A DNA stretch of 64,000 nt, from assembly GCA_903632075.3 (NCBI GenBank), contig CAHIKZ030001813.1, positions 6,342,501 to 6,406,500 of the forward strand, in the 5' to 3' direction. Shown piece by piece: positions 32,187 through 44,429 of this stretch. The stretch is from Acanthosepion pharaonis. Its lineage: Eukaryota; Mollusca; Cephalopoda; Sepiida; Sepiidae. The position numbers and the translations under genes are program-made. The stretch's first letter is position 1. Each line of letters opens with the position of its first letter. The notes beneath the pieces were generated by a model. It made no database searches, had not been told where the DNA came from, and saw only the letters and a program-made list of their open reading frames with translations.

Positions 32187-33300
32187 GTTCTTCTTCTTCT
32201 TCGTTTATTCTGGATCTTGAGATGAAACATGGTCTTCAAAGAGAACAACTTATACCAGCACTGGTTAATCTGATTATCGTTGGGAATTCTGATCTTCCCC
32301 CTTCAATATCATCTCAAGATAATCCAATCTATGCATTTCCAGTTGACAAAACGGAGGACAGTTTTGGAAGAACATATTCAGTATTATTGAAGAGAACACT
32401 TGAGAGAAAGAAGCCGGGACTTAAAAAAACGAATTCAAATAAATTTCTGCAAGATCTTCAGACCGTATATCTTCAGGATATCTTCTTCGTCTTCTTCCAC
32501 TTCTCTTTATTGTGCATTTCAGTTGACTTCGGAGGACACTGGATTTCTTGGAAGTCATATTCATCTATTTCTGAAGAGTATATGAACACTTCTTCGTCTT
32601 CTTCCGGGGTCTTGGAAAAACTTATTCGTCAAATAAATTTCTTGAGAAAAAATGTTTCTAAATTTCTTCTTACAAGATTGTTTCTGTTTCTGGAATGGTC
32701 TTCTTCTACAGAGTTTTCAAGGAGTCTGAGAGATATGCAGGTTCAATATTTCAACATAATTCAAATCTTCATCTTCTTCGTTTCTTCTTCATCTTGAGAT
32801 CATCTTCAACCTACCAGCACTGGTTAATCTTGATTATCGTGGAATTCTTCATCAATATCATTCTTCAAGAATGCATCTTCACATTGCATTTCAGTTGAAT
32901 TCAGTGGATATCATTCAAGAAGAATCTGTGCAAGATATGTTTTCTGGAATGGTCTACTTCAATTTTTCGTCTTCTTAATCTTCTTATTCTTAGAATTCTT
33001 CTTCTTCGTCTTCCCAAATCTTCTTCATCTTCAAGATTCTTCGTCTTCAGACCGTATCTTTTTGAATTCTGGATATGCAGTCGAAGGTATCATCACATCT
33101 GTGGACTGTGTGATCATCCAGTTGACAAAACGGAGGACAGTCAATTTCTCTGGAAGAACATATTCAGTATTGTTGAAGAGAACACACTTCTTCATATTCA
33201 GTATTGTTGAAGGGACTTGAGAGAAAAACGAATTGCAAATAAATTTCGAAAATGTTTCTTCAAGATATGTTGCTGTTTCTGGAATGGTCTAGCATACAGA
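32187..33300. repeat. 434-bp satellite, scrambled left edge
   Basis: Recognisable satellite blocks ('gaacaac.tataccagcactg', 'gttgacaaaacggaggacag', 'tggaagaacatattcagt') occur in order but with deletions, repeats and many CTTC-rich replacements ('atcttcttcgtcttcttcc'). Unit spacing is lost. Confidence 0.85.
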
Positions 33301-36300
33301 GTTCGCAAGGAGTCCGAGAGATATGCAGGTTGCAATATTAGAAGATATAATGGATGCAAATACTTCATCTTCTTCGTTTATTGTGGATTGTGAGATGAAA
33401 CATGGAAGCCAAAGAGAACAACCTATACCAGCACTGGTTAATCTGATTATCGTAGGGAATTCTGATGAGAGCCAGCCCCCTCAATATCATCTCAAGATAA
33501 TACGGAGGTAGACGGTATATGAATTCTGGATATGCATACGAAGGTATCCACACATCTGTGCATTTCCAGTTGACAAATCGGAGGACAGTGGATTTGTGTG
33601 GAAGAACATTTTCATTATTATAGAAGAGGACACACTTGAGAGAAAGAAGCCGGGACTTAAAAAACTAATTGCAAATAAATTTCTAAAATGTTTGTGCAAG
33701 ATATGTTGCTGTTTCTGGAATGGTCTTCATACAGTCTTTTTCAAGGAGTCTGAGAGATATGCAGGTTGCAATATTAGAAGACATAATGGATGCAAATACT
33801 TCATCTTCTTCGTTTATTGTGGATTGTGAGATGAAACATGGAAGCCAAAGAGAACAACCTATACCAGCACTGGTTAATCTGATTATCGTTGGGAATTCTG
33901 ATGAGAGCTTCGCCCTTCAATATCATCTCAAGATAATTCGGAGTCAGACCGTATATCAATTCTTGGATATGCAGACGAAGGTATCCACACATCTGTGCAT
34001 TTCAGTTGACAAAACGGAGGACAGTGGATTTGTGTGGAAGAACATATTCAGTATTATTGAAGAGGACACACTTTCTTCCGGGACTTAAAAACGAATTGCA
34101 AATAAATTTCGAAAATGTTTGTGCAAGATATGTTGCTGTTTCTGGAATGGTCTAGCATACAGAGTTTTCAAGGAGTCTGAGAGATATGCAGGTTGCAATA
34201 TTAGAAGACATAATGGATGCAAATACTTCATCTTCTTCGTTTATTGTGGATTGTGAGATGAAACATCTTCCAAAGAGAACAACCTATACCAGCACTGGTT
34301 AATCTGATTATCGTTGGGAATTCTGATAAGAGCCCGTCCCCTCAATATCATCTCAAGATAATACGGAGGCAGACCGTATATGAATTCTGGATATGCAGAC
34401 GAAGGTATCCACACATCTGTGCATTTCAGTTGACAAATCGGAGGACAGTGGATTTGTGTGGAAGAACATATTCAGTATTATTGAAGAAGGACACACTTGA
34501 GAGAAAGAAGTCGGGACTTAAAAACGAATTGCAAATAAATTTCTAAAATGTTTGTGCAAGATATGTTGCTGTTTCTGGAATGGTCTATCATACAGAGTTT
34601 GCAAGGAGTCTTGAGAGATATGCAGGTTGCAATATTAGAAGACATAATGGATGCAAATACTTCATCTTCTTCGTTTATTGTGGATTGTGAGATGAAACAT
34701 GGAAGCCAAAGAGAACAACCTATACCAGCACTGGTTAATCTGATTATCGTTGGGAATTCTGATGAGAGCCCGCCCCTCAATATCATCTCAAGATAATACG
34801 GAGGCAGACCGTATATCAATTCTGGATATGCTACGAAGGTATCCACTTCATCTTGTGCATTTCCAGTTGACAAAACGGAGGACAGTGGATTTCTTGGAAG
34901 AACATATTCAGTATTCTTGAAGAGAACACACTTGAGAGAAAGAAGCCGGGACTTAAAAAACGAATTGCAAATAAATTTCGAAAATGTTTCGTCAAGATAT
35001 GTTGCTGTTTCTGGAATGGTCTATCATACAGAGTTTTCAAGGAGTTCGAGAGATATGCAGGTTGCAATATTAGAAGACATAATGGATGCAAATTCTTCTT
35101 CTTCTTCGTTTATTGTGGATTGTGAGATGAAACATGGAAGCCAAAGAGAACAACCTATACCAGCACTGGTTAATCTGATTATCGTTGGGAATTCTGATAA
35201 GAGCCCGCCCCTTCAATATCATCTCAAGATAATACGGAGTCAGACCGTATATCAATTCTGGATATGCATACGAAGGTATCCACACATCTTGTGCATTTCA
35301 GTTGACATCTTCTTCAGTTGAGGACAGGATTTTTGTGGAAGAACATATTCAGTATTATTGAAGAGAACACACTTGAGAATCTTCTTCCGGGACTTAAAAA
35401 AACGAATTGCAAATAAATTTCGAAAATGTTTGTGCAAGATATGTTGCTGTTTCTGGAATGGTCTAGCATACAGAGTTTTCAAGGAGTCCGAGAGATATGC
35501 AGGTTGCAATATTAGAAGACATAATGGATGCAAAAATACTTCATCTTCTTCGTTTATTGTGGATTGTGAGATGAAACATGGAAGCCAAAGAGAACAACCT
35601 ATACCAGCACTGGTTAATCTGATTATCGTTGGGAATTCTTGATGAGAGCCCTTCCCCCTCAATATCATCTCAAGATAATACGTCTTCAGACCGTATATGA
35701 ATTCTGGATATGCATACGAAGGTATCCACACATTGCATTTCCAGTTGACAAAACGGAGGACAGTGGATTTGTGTGGAAGAACATATTCAGTATTATTAGA
35801 AGAGAACACACTTGAGAAAAAGAAGCCGGGACTTAAAAACAAATTGCAAATAAATTTCGAAAATGTTTGTGCAAGATATGTTGCTGTTTCTGGAATGGTC
35901 TATCATACAGAGTTTTCAAGGAGTCCGAGAGATATGCAGGTTGCAATATTAGAAGACATAATGGATGCAAATACTTCATCTTCTTCGTTTATTGTGGATT
36001 GTGAGATGAAACATGGAAGCCAAAGAGAACAACCTATACCAGCACTGGTTAATCTGATTATCGTTGAGAATTCTGATGAGAGCCCGCCCCTCAATATCAT
36101 CTCAAGATAATACGGAGGCAGACCGTATATGAATTCTGGATATGCAGACGAAAGGTATCCACACATCTGTGCATTTCCAGTTGACAAAACGGAGGACAGT
36201 GGATTTGTGTGGAAGAACATATTCAGTATTATTGAAGAGAACACACTTGAGAGAAAGAAGCCGGGACTTAAAAACAAAATTGCAAATAAATTTCGAAAAT

Positions 36301-38700
36301 GTTTGTGCAAGATATGTTGCTGTTTCTGGAATGGTCTAGCATACAGAGTTTGCAAGGAGTCCGAGAGATATGCAGGTTGCAATATTAGAAGACATAATGG
36401 ATGCAAATTCTTCATCTTCTTCGTTTATTGTGGATTGTGAGATGAAACATGGAAGCCAAAGAGAACAACCTATACCAGCACTGGTTAATCTGATTATCGT
36501 TGGGAATTCTGATAAGAGCCTTCCCCCTCAATATCATCTCAAGATAATTCGGAGGCAGACCGTATATGAATTCTGGATATGCATACGAAGTTATCCACAC
36601 ATCTGTGCATTTCCAGTTGACAAAACGGAGGACAGTGGATTTGTATGGAAGAACATATTCAGTATTATTGAAGAGAACACACTTGAGAAAAGAAGCCGGG
36701 ACTTAAAAACAAATTGCAAATAAATTTCGAAAATGTTTGTGCAAGATATGTTGCTGTTTCTGGAATGGTCTAGCATACAGAGTTTGCAAGGAGTCCGAGA
36801 GATATGCAGGTTGCAATATTAGAAGACATAATGGATGCAAATACTTCATCTTCTTCGTTTATTGTGGATTGTGAGATGAAACATGGAAGCCAAAGAGAAC
36901 AACCTATACCAGCACTGGTTAATCTGATTATCGTTGGGAATTCTGATGAGAGCCCGCCCTTCAATATCATCTCAAGATAATACGGAGGCAGACCGTATAT
37001 GAATTCTGGATATGCAGACGAAGGTATCCACACATCTGTGCATTTCCATTTTGACAAAACGGAGGACAGTGGATTTGTGTGGATGAACATATTCAGTATT
37101 ATTGAAGAGAACACACTTGAGAGAAAGAAGCCGGGACTTAAAAACAAATTGCAAATAAATTTCGAAAATGTTTGTGCAAGATATGTTGCTGTTTCTGGAA
37201 TGGTCTTCATACAGAGTTTGCAAGGAGTCCGAGAGATATGCAGGTTGCAATATTAGAAGACATAATGGATGCAAATACTTCATCTTCTTCGTTTATTGTG
37301 GATTGTGAGATGAAACATGGAAGCCAAAGAGAACAACCTATACCAGCACTGGTTAATCTGATTATCGTTGGGAATTCTGATGAGAGCCCGCCCCCTCAAT
37401 ATCATCTCAAGATAATACGGAGGCAGACCGTATATGAATTCTGGATATGCAGACGAAGGTATCCACACATCTGTGCATTTCCAGTTGACAAAACGGAGGA
37501 CAGTGGATTTGTGTGGATGAACATATTCAGTATTATTGAAGAGAACACACTTGAGAAAAAGAAGTCGAGACTTAAAAAACAAATTGCAAATAAATTTCGA
37601 AAATGTTTGTGCAAGATATGTTGCTGTTTCTGGAATGGTCTAGCATACAGAGTTTTCAAGGAGTCTGAGAGATATGCAGGTTGCAATATTAGAAGACATA
37701 ATGGATGCAAATACTTCATCTTCTTCGTTTATTGTGCATTGTGAGATGAAACATGGAAGCCAAAGAGAACAACCTATACCAGCACTGGTTAATCTGATTA
37801 TCGTAGGGAATTCTGATGAGAGCCCGCCCCCTCAATATCATCTCAAGATAATACGGAGGTAGACGGTATATGAATTCTGGATATGCATACGAAGGTATCC
37901 ACACATCTGTGCATTTCCAGTTGACAAATCGGAGGACAGTGGATTTCTTGTGGATGAACATATTCAGTATTATTGAAGAGAACACACTTGAGAGAAAGAA
38001 TCCGGGACTTAAAAAACAAATTGCAAATAAATTTCGAAAATGTTTGTGCAAGATATGTTGCTGTTTCTGGAATGGTCTATCATACAGAGTTTTGCAAGGA
38101 GGAGTCGAGAGATATGCAGGTTGCAATATTAGAAGACATAATGGATGCAAATACTTCATCTTCTTCGTTTATTGTGGATTGTGAGATGAAACATGGAAGC
38201 CAAAGAGAACAACCTATACCAGCACTGGTTAATCTGATTATCGTTGGGAATTCTGATGAGAGCCTTCCCCCTTCAATATCATCTCAAGATAATACGGAGG
38301 CAGACCGTATATCAATTCTGGATATGCAGACGAAGGTATCCACACATCTGTGCATTTTCATTTGACAAAACGGAGGACAGTGGATTTGTGTGGATGAACA
38401 TATTCAGTATTATTGAAGAGAACACACTTGAGAAAAAAAGCCGGGACTTAAAAAACAAATTGCAAATAAATTTCGAAAATGTTTGTGCAAGATATGTTGC
38501 TGTTTCTGGAATGGTCTAGCATACAGAGTTTTCAAGGAGTCCGAGAGATATGCAGGTTGCAATATTAGAAGACATAATGGATGCAAATACTTCATCTTCT
38601 TCGTTTATTGTGGATTGTGAGATGAAACATGGAAGCCAAAGAGAACAACCAACCTATATCCAGCACTGGTTAATCTGATTATCGTGGGAATTCTGATGAT
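33300..38700. repeat. 434-bp satellite, homogeneous core array
   Basis: The anchor 'ggttgcaatattagaag' recurs at about 33329, 33763, 34191, 34625, 35060, 35502, 35939, 36375, 36809, 37242, 37679, 38119 and 38555: thirteen anchors spaced 428-442 bp. Units are highly alike. Each contains 'gcaaataaatttcgaaaatg', 'tgttgctgtttctggaatgg', 'cttcatcttcttcgtttatt', 'ctataccagcactggttaat' and a small inverted repeat ATACGG...CCGTAT. Frames of 60-196 residues are open on both strands. Since 434 is not a multiple of three and indels abound, no frame runs through the array. I recognise no protein in it and see no CENP-B box. Confidence 0.97.
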
Positions 38701-40395
38701 GAATTCGCCCCCTCAATATCATCTCAAGATAAACGGAGGACAGTGCAGACTGGATATATTGAATTCTGGATATGCAGACTTCCGTATCCACACATCTGTG
38801 CATTTTCGAAAATGTTTTGATATGTTGCTGTTTCGGAGGTCAGTGGATTTTGTGGATGAACATAGGTTTTCTTATTATCTTCTTCATCTTCTTCGTTTCT
38901 GTGGATTCCGAGGACTTAAAAACAAATTGCAACTAAATTTCTGAAAATGTTTGTATCATCTCAAGATAATATGTTGCTGTTTCTGGAATGGTCTAGTATC
39001 ATACATCTGTGCATTTCCATTTGACAAAACGTCTTCTTTGTGTGGATGAACATATTCTTCAGGTTCAATATTATTTCGAAAATGTTTTCATAATGGATGG
39101 TCAAATCTTCATCTTCTTCAGGTTGTTTATTAATGGGATTACTTGATCTTCTTGAAACATGAAACATCTTCGGTTCAAAGAGAACAACCTATACCAGCAC
39201 TGGTTAATCTGATTATCGTTGGGAATTCTGATCTTCAATATCATCTCAAGATAATACGGAGGCAGACCGTATCAATTCTGGATCAGACGAAGGTATCTGC
39301 ATTTCCATTTGACAAAACGGAGGGACAGTGGATTTTCTGGATGAACATATTCAGTATTATTCGTCTTCTGAGAAAAGAAGCCGGGACTTAAAAAACTTGC
39401 AAATAATTTTCGAAAATGTTTGTGCAAGATATGTTGCTGTTTCTGGAATGGTCTAGCATACACAAGGAGTCTGAGAGATATCAGGTTGCAATATTAGAAG
39501 ACATAATGGATGCAAATACTTCATCTTCTTCGTTTATTTGGATTTGAGATGAAACATGGAAGCCAAAGAGAACAACCTATACCAGCACTGGTTAATCTGA
39601 TTTCGTGGGAATTCTGATGAGAGCCGCCCCTCAATATCATCTCAAGATAATACGGAGGCAGACCGTATATGAATTCTGGATATGCAGACGAAAATCCACA
39701 CATCTGTGCATTTCCATTTGACAAAACGGAGGACAGTGGATTTGTTTGGATGAACATTTTCATTATTATTGAAGAGAACACTTGAGAGAAAGAAGCCGGG
39801 ACTTAAAAAAACAAATTGCAAATAAATTTCTAAAATGTTTGTGCAAGATATGTTTCTGTTTCTGGAATGGTCTAGCATACAGAGTTTGCAAGGAGTTCGA
39901 GAGATATGCAGGTTGCAATATTAGAAGACATAATGGATGCAAATACTTCATCTTCTTCGTTTATTGTGGATTGTGAGATGAAACATGGAAGCCAAAGAGA
40001 ACAACCTATACCAGCACTGGTTAATCTGATTATCGTTGGGAATTCTGATGAGAGCCCGCCCCTCAATATCATCTCAAGATAATACATCTTCAGACCGTAT
40101 ATGAATTCTGGATATGCAGACGTCATCACACATCTGTGCATTTCCATTTGACAAAACGGAGGACAGTGGATTTGTGTGGATGAACATACAAGTATTATTG
40201 AAGAGAACACAGTTTGAGAAAAAGCCGGGACTTAATCTTTGTTTGCAAATAAATTTCGAAAAATGTTTCGATCAAGATATGTTGCTGTTTCTGGAATGGT
40301 CTAGCATACATATGTCCCGGAGTGTCAAATTCTCCAGGTTCGTTCTTTTAGAAGACATAATGGATGCCCAAATACTTCATCTTCTTCGTCTTTCT
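38700..40395. repeat. 434-bp satellite, degenerate right edge
   Basis: After 38700 blocks are shuffled and shortened (38700-39200 lacks a normal unit). Two better units follow (anchors about 39484 and 39910), and a last broken unit ends near 40394. CTTC-type replacements are again frequent (for example 40083, 'aatacatcttcagacc'). Confidence 0.9.
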
Positions 40396-40477
40396 CTCCT
40401 AATCCCTGTTCTGTTGACTATTTATACAAACCCTTTGGGTAGGTTATCCGCTACTTTCCTCTGTATCTGTTACCTTC

Positions 40478-40560
40478 AGTATGTTGATTTTCTAAGCGTT
40501 GTTTGGCTATGGCACAAGGCCGAAAGTATGGGGCCACATTGAGGATATTAAACCAGGGAG
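40478..40560 (-). repeat. tRNA-derived SINE (family 2) tail, minus
   Basis: 'gattttctaagcgttgtttg' and 'atggcacaaggccgaaagta' match the minus copy at 62284-62384. The tRNA-like head is lost. Confidence 0.65.
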
Positions 40561-40569
40561 GACATCAAT

Positions 40570-40800
40570 ATAAAATATTCAGGAAGACAGGAGATAACGA
40601 TTGATATTGTATTTAAATGTTTGAAGATCAAAGTATGCTGGAAAGCATGAAGCCTGAAAAGAATTCCATGAGCGAGAATTGCGTGTAAATAAACTATTAG
40701 CACAGAACGTACAGTTACTTCGAGCTAATTCAATTGGAAATTGATGAGACATTTTTACCAATCTAATGCATCGTTAAAATTCCTAAACCCCAGGTGACGC
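40570..40800 (-). pseudogene. LINE family A C-terminal tail
   Basis: The minus frame reads 'CTFCANSLFTRNSRSWNSFQ' then 'CFPAYFDLQTFKYNINRYLL', ending at the stop near 40579. It is the same C-terminal block as at 5040-5340 and 5'-truncated. Confidence 0.75.
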
Positions 40801-41507
40801 CTTCATTTTTATGGAATACACACTTTGTATGTAAAGAATAATTTCAAAATAAATAAATAGAAAATAAATGACGCTTAATGATATTTTTATCATTTCAAGG
40901 GCAAGCCGAATAAATGCTGTTTTTGGATGCGTTATTATTGTATTAACCTGAAGAACTTCTCAGCAAGAATTACCAGATGGTTTGAATCGAATTTAATGTC
41001 AATAAGGAATTTCTGATGTAAGGCGATCAGAAGATTATCCAAATATATACCTGGTTAACATTAAGATGCACCAAAGTAGATTTTTCACTCGGTATCACCC
41101 TAGAAGGGACACCAGGTGTATCAAAATATTGAAAAAGAACGTGATCTCATAGCCACCAAATGAAATAATAAAACATATATATATATATATAAACGAATGA
41201 TGAAAACTGGGTATCAATAAGAGACCCCCCCCCACAAAAAAACTAAAAAACAAAAACAAAAACAAACAAAAAAAAACAATGAAATAAGTTGGCGAGGTAA
41301 CTATAGAAAAATAATGTGAGAAAATTAAATAGCAAAAGAGATGAAAAGGAAGACTGAACGAGCCGAAAAAAACTAAGTAAAAAAAAAAAGAAAAAGAAAA
41401 TGCGCCCAAAAGTGTCGATTGATTGGTTTTCTATGGCTTATCAGTCCTTTTTTAAAGCAAGAAAATATTTTACATAATAATGGTTTTAGTAATACAACTT
41501 ACTAATG

Positions 41508-41705
41508 AACCCATAGTTCCTGGAGAGAAGGTGGATTTATACCTTCCCCAAAGTTATTTGCGTATAAGTGAATATAACAAACCCAACCGAAATTTAAACT
41601 CTTCTCTCCAATTAACACTTCCGAGTCATTATCCATTATCCACCCGCACATCCAAACTTACATCGCATGGTATACCCAAGCGGTCAACCATTTAGGTACA
41701 GACCA
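41508..41705 (-). repeat. 5S rRNA-derived composite SINE, minus
   Basis: The reverse complement has a 5S 3' half ('ggtctgtacctaaatggttg', 'accgcttgggtataccatgc', 'gatgtaag'), then 'ggataatggataatgactcg', 'aaatttcggttgggtttgtt' and 'atattcacttatacgc'. The 5' half of 5S is missing. Confidence 0.85.
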
Positions 41706-41844
41706 AACACTAAGTTGCTTAACTACGGTGATCGTTCGGGAACCGATGTTTCAACATGAAGTGGCCGTAAGCCCAAATAGGAAAAGAAGAGTGACGTATT
41801 GATTGATTTGATTTTTACAGTTTATCAATCTTTTGTTGGTTATT

Positions 41845-42065
41845 TGATGCCGAAACATATACCCCACTTACCATATTCATTTGATATTGCACCAACCGAT
41901 TATTATCTTTTACGATCACTGCAAAAAGCTTTGATGGGGTAAACCTTCTGTAATTAACCACAAAAATAAATAAAATAAAAGAAGAAAGATTCAACAGTTT
42001 GTCGAAAAGTTCTTCACATCAAAATCTGCGGAATTTTACTTAAAATGTATCGAAGTGCTTTCTGA
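41845..42065 (+). pseudogene. Mariner transposase C-terminal fragment
   Basis: The frame reads 'PHLPYSFDIAPTDYYLLRSL' at about 41860-41920, matching the mariner third-Asp region (normally hpPYSPDLaPsDyhLF.sL), followed by 'QKALMG'. After a frameshift comes 'QQFVEKFFTSKSAEFYLKCI' around 41990-42050, the usual C-terminus. Only the last ~70 residues remain. The diagnostic S-P-D is altered to S-F-D, with the Asp retained. Confidence 0.8.
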
Positions 42066-42073
42066 TAAATAGT

Positions 42074-42352
42074 AACATTATTTACATTAGTCGGACTATT
42101 GTCCTCATCTTTGTCGCCATATTTGTCACAACGTTTCGGCCGTTGTACGCTCCTGCCTTCTTCAGGTGGTTGGAATTTCTAACTGAACCCTTTATTTCGA
42201 TCACTGGGGTAGACTGTTCTAGTTCCACGTGCCATGTTTGATGGATGTCAGTTATCAGTTATTTCCTGCTAATTTTCCCTCTGAAAGTTCTCCACTGCCT
42301 TAACCAGGAATTGAACTCACCTTCTTTGGGTCTGTCACTGGATCTAACATAA
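42074..42352 (+). repeat. SINE-like repeat, third copy
   Basis: Most complete copy of the element at 146-596: shared 'cggccgttgtacgctcc', 'gccttcttcaggtggttgg', 'actggggtagactgttctag' and 'tgtcagttatcagttatttc'. On the minus strand 'gagttcaattcctgg' is B-box-like. It directly follows the mariner fragment. Confidence 0.75.
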
Positions 42353-42419
42353 TAGTAACATGTCATCTAAATAAATAAATGGCAAATTCTGTCTGTCCGT
42401 TTGTGAATCTGAAACCCCA

Positions 42420-43936
42420 GTAACTCGGGTCACATTTGCTCTACATATATATATAATCAGGAGGATCCCGAAATTGGAAATCTGTACTTCATCTGGTGCT
42501 TAGACATCCAACATTGGAATATGTGTCCCAATGAGAAAGGAACAGTTAAACATTCAAATTTTGATATAACTAAAGAAAATTGTTTTAAAAAGTTTTTTTT
42601 TTTTATGTATATTAAGTTTAAAGTAATACAAACACTTTGTGAATTTAAAAGGTTTTTTTTTAAATTCAGTTTACAGTATCTCCAAAACTTTGTCAATTGA
42701 GAAAATCAATTTTCTTTCTTGAAAATGCCAATGTATCAGCGTGAAAGTGAGAGGCTTGGTGACGTGAGGTTTTGAAGTTCTGCAGAGTTTGTGAGCTGAA
42801 AAACACAACTCAAATGAATTGCCACGGAGTTTGTGATTTGAAGAACTCAATTTTCGACATGGATTGGAATTTTAGCTCAAATCGAACTTTAGGCTCAAAT
42901 CGGTCTTTTTATTTGAATTGGCCGAATTAAAGTGAAGTGTTGAAGTTCCATGGAGTGAATTGATCAATTCAAAGTTTTCTACTGGATTAATGATCATTCA
43001 GTGTAAGCATTGTAATTCTCCCAGATGTAAAGATGAACCAGATGTGATGTGCTGTAACAAAAGAAAAACGCATCTGGAAGATCTACCATTTCTCCCGTAG
43101 ATCTCCCCCCTACCCCATTTTTATATAGGCCACAAGTGGAATCCGTACACTGTGTACTGACATATGGTCTTAAAATCTCTGTTGGATGAAACTGGCAGTC
43201 ATAATGAAGTGTTGATTTCTAGGTCCATACTATCTATAACTACAAGCTATCTCTAATAGTGAGCATGTGTGTGTATAAGTGCCAGCTTGTGTGTTTGCGT
43301 GCGCAAGTGTGTGTGTGCATGTATAAAAGTATAAACAGTTTGCTTGCATATATAAACAGTGTTGGAATCGAAATCAACACTGCATGGTTATTTGCATATT
43401 CACACCTATGATGTCTGACGTTTGCACTGTTTATATCTACCAACCTTGCTCAATAATGTAGTAGAATTGTAAGCGATCATAATAATGTCAAGCAACATAT
43501 ACATTGGTTTACACAACCACTGCAATATCATGCCGATTAACGTGCTATTTATCAGAAAAAAACTTCAATCAAATTTCAGATCACCCACTAACTCAACGTT
43601 AAAACAACATTAGAAACCCGACAAATCCATTTGAGCAACAAAGGATATTGTATAAAATAAAGTGATAAAACGACTACACAAACTTAAAATATTAAATATA
43701 AAACATGTAACCCAATATCAATAATATTTTGTCAATTTCGGAACAAACGTACGAAATATATTTAAAAAATAAGATAATAAAACCACACAACAACAAAAAC
43801 TGTCACATGAAGATACGATATTTTAAAATTAACTGTTATGATACGTAAAGATGCAATATTTGAAAAATAATGAAATTGACAAAAACACAAGCCTAAAATA
43901 TATTATATTTAAAATTATACTGGAATATGGTATATG

Positions 43937-43940
<4 letters not shown>
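42420..43940. other. Unassigned AT-rich DNA
   Basis: No coding feature is visible. 42760-42930 has degenerate internal repeats ('gagtttgtga..tgaa.aa..caa', 'agctcaaatcg..ctt'), and 43260-43330 is GT-rich. Confidence 0.35.

Positions 43941-43985
<45 letters not shown>
43941..43985. repeat. (TA)n microsatellite
   Basis: Uninterrupted TA run directly before a transposon-like terminus. Confidence 0.95.
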
Positions 43986-43988
<3 letters not shown>

Positions 43989-44060
43989 TAGTTCCTCGAT
44001 TAGTGCAGCTAATGTGCACATCAAATGATACGCACTAATCGAAAACGCATTAATCAAATA
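43984..44060 (+). mobile_element. Possible pogo/Tigger-type terminal repeat
   Basis: 'tacagtagttcctcgattag' is preceded by TA and has the CAGTA-gttcCTCGattA style of pogo/Tigger-like termini, with a mirrored 'cactaatcgaaaacgcatta' just inside. No matching second end or transposase was found nearby. Confidence 0.35.
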
Positions 44061-44429
44061 TAATGCTATGAAGTAATGTTTGTTAATATGATTTTTTATG
44101 AAAAACTTATTTAGAGTGGTTTGCCGCATGGTATTCTTCTGTTCTTCATATATTTGACGGTATTCAGAAAATGCCCCTTCAAATTTTCTAAATATATTAT
44201 AATAATCCCAAAATTTTATTTGTAATCTTTCCGTAGTAAATGCATACATTTTTTAGATTTTGATATATTTTAATAAATGTATGTTCTTGTATCTAATTAA
44301 TTCGTCCATGTTTTTAAACAAAAAATCAGAAATTTTCTTTTAAGACCTTCAACTTAAACATGAAAAAAAAAAACAACAAAATATCTAAATATGTATTTTT
44401 ATTATCGTATTTTGAAAAACAAATGTTAT

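Noticed and set aside
33300..38700. Long open frames (up to ~196 codons) in the 434-bp satellite as a tandem protein-coding gene
   Set aside because: Frames are open on both strands, the unit length is not a multiple of three, unit indels shift the frame, and no residue pattern matches a known domain.
32187..40395. Centromeric identity of the 434-bp array
   Set aside because: No CENP-B-box-like motif and only 8 kb in length; the sequence alone cannot support the claim.
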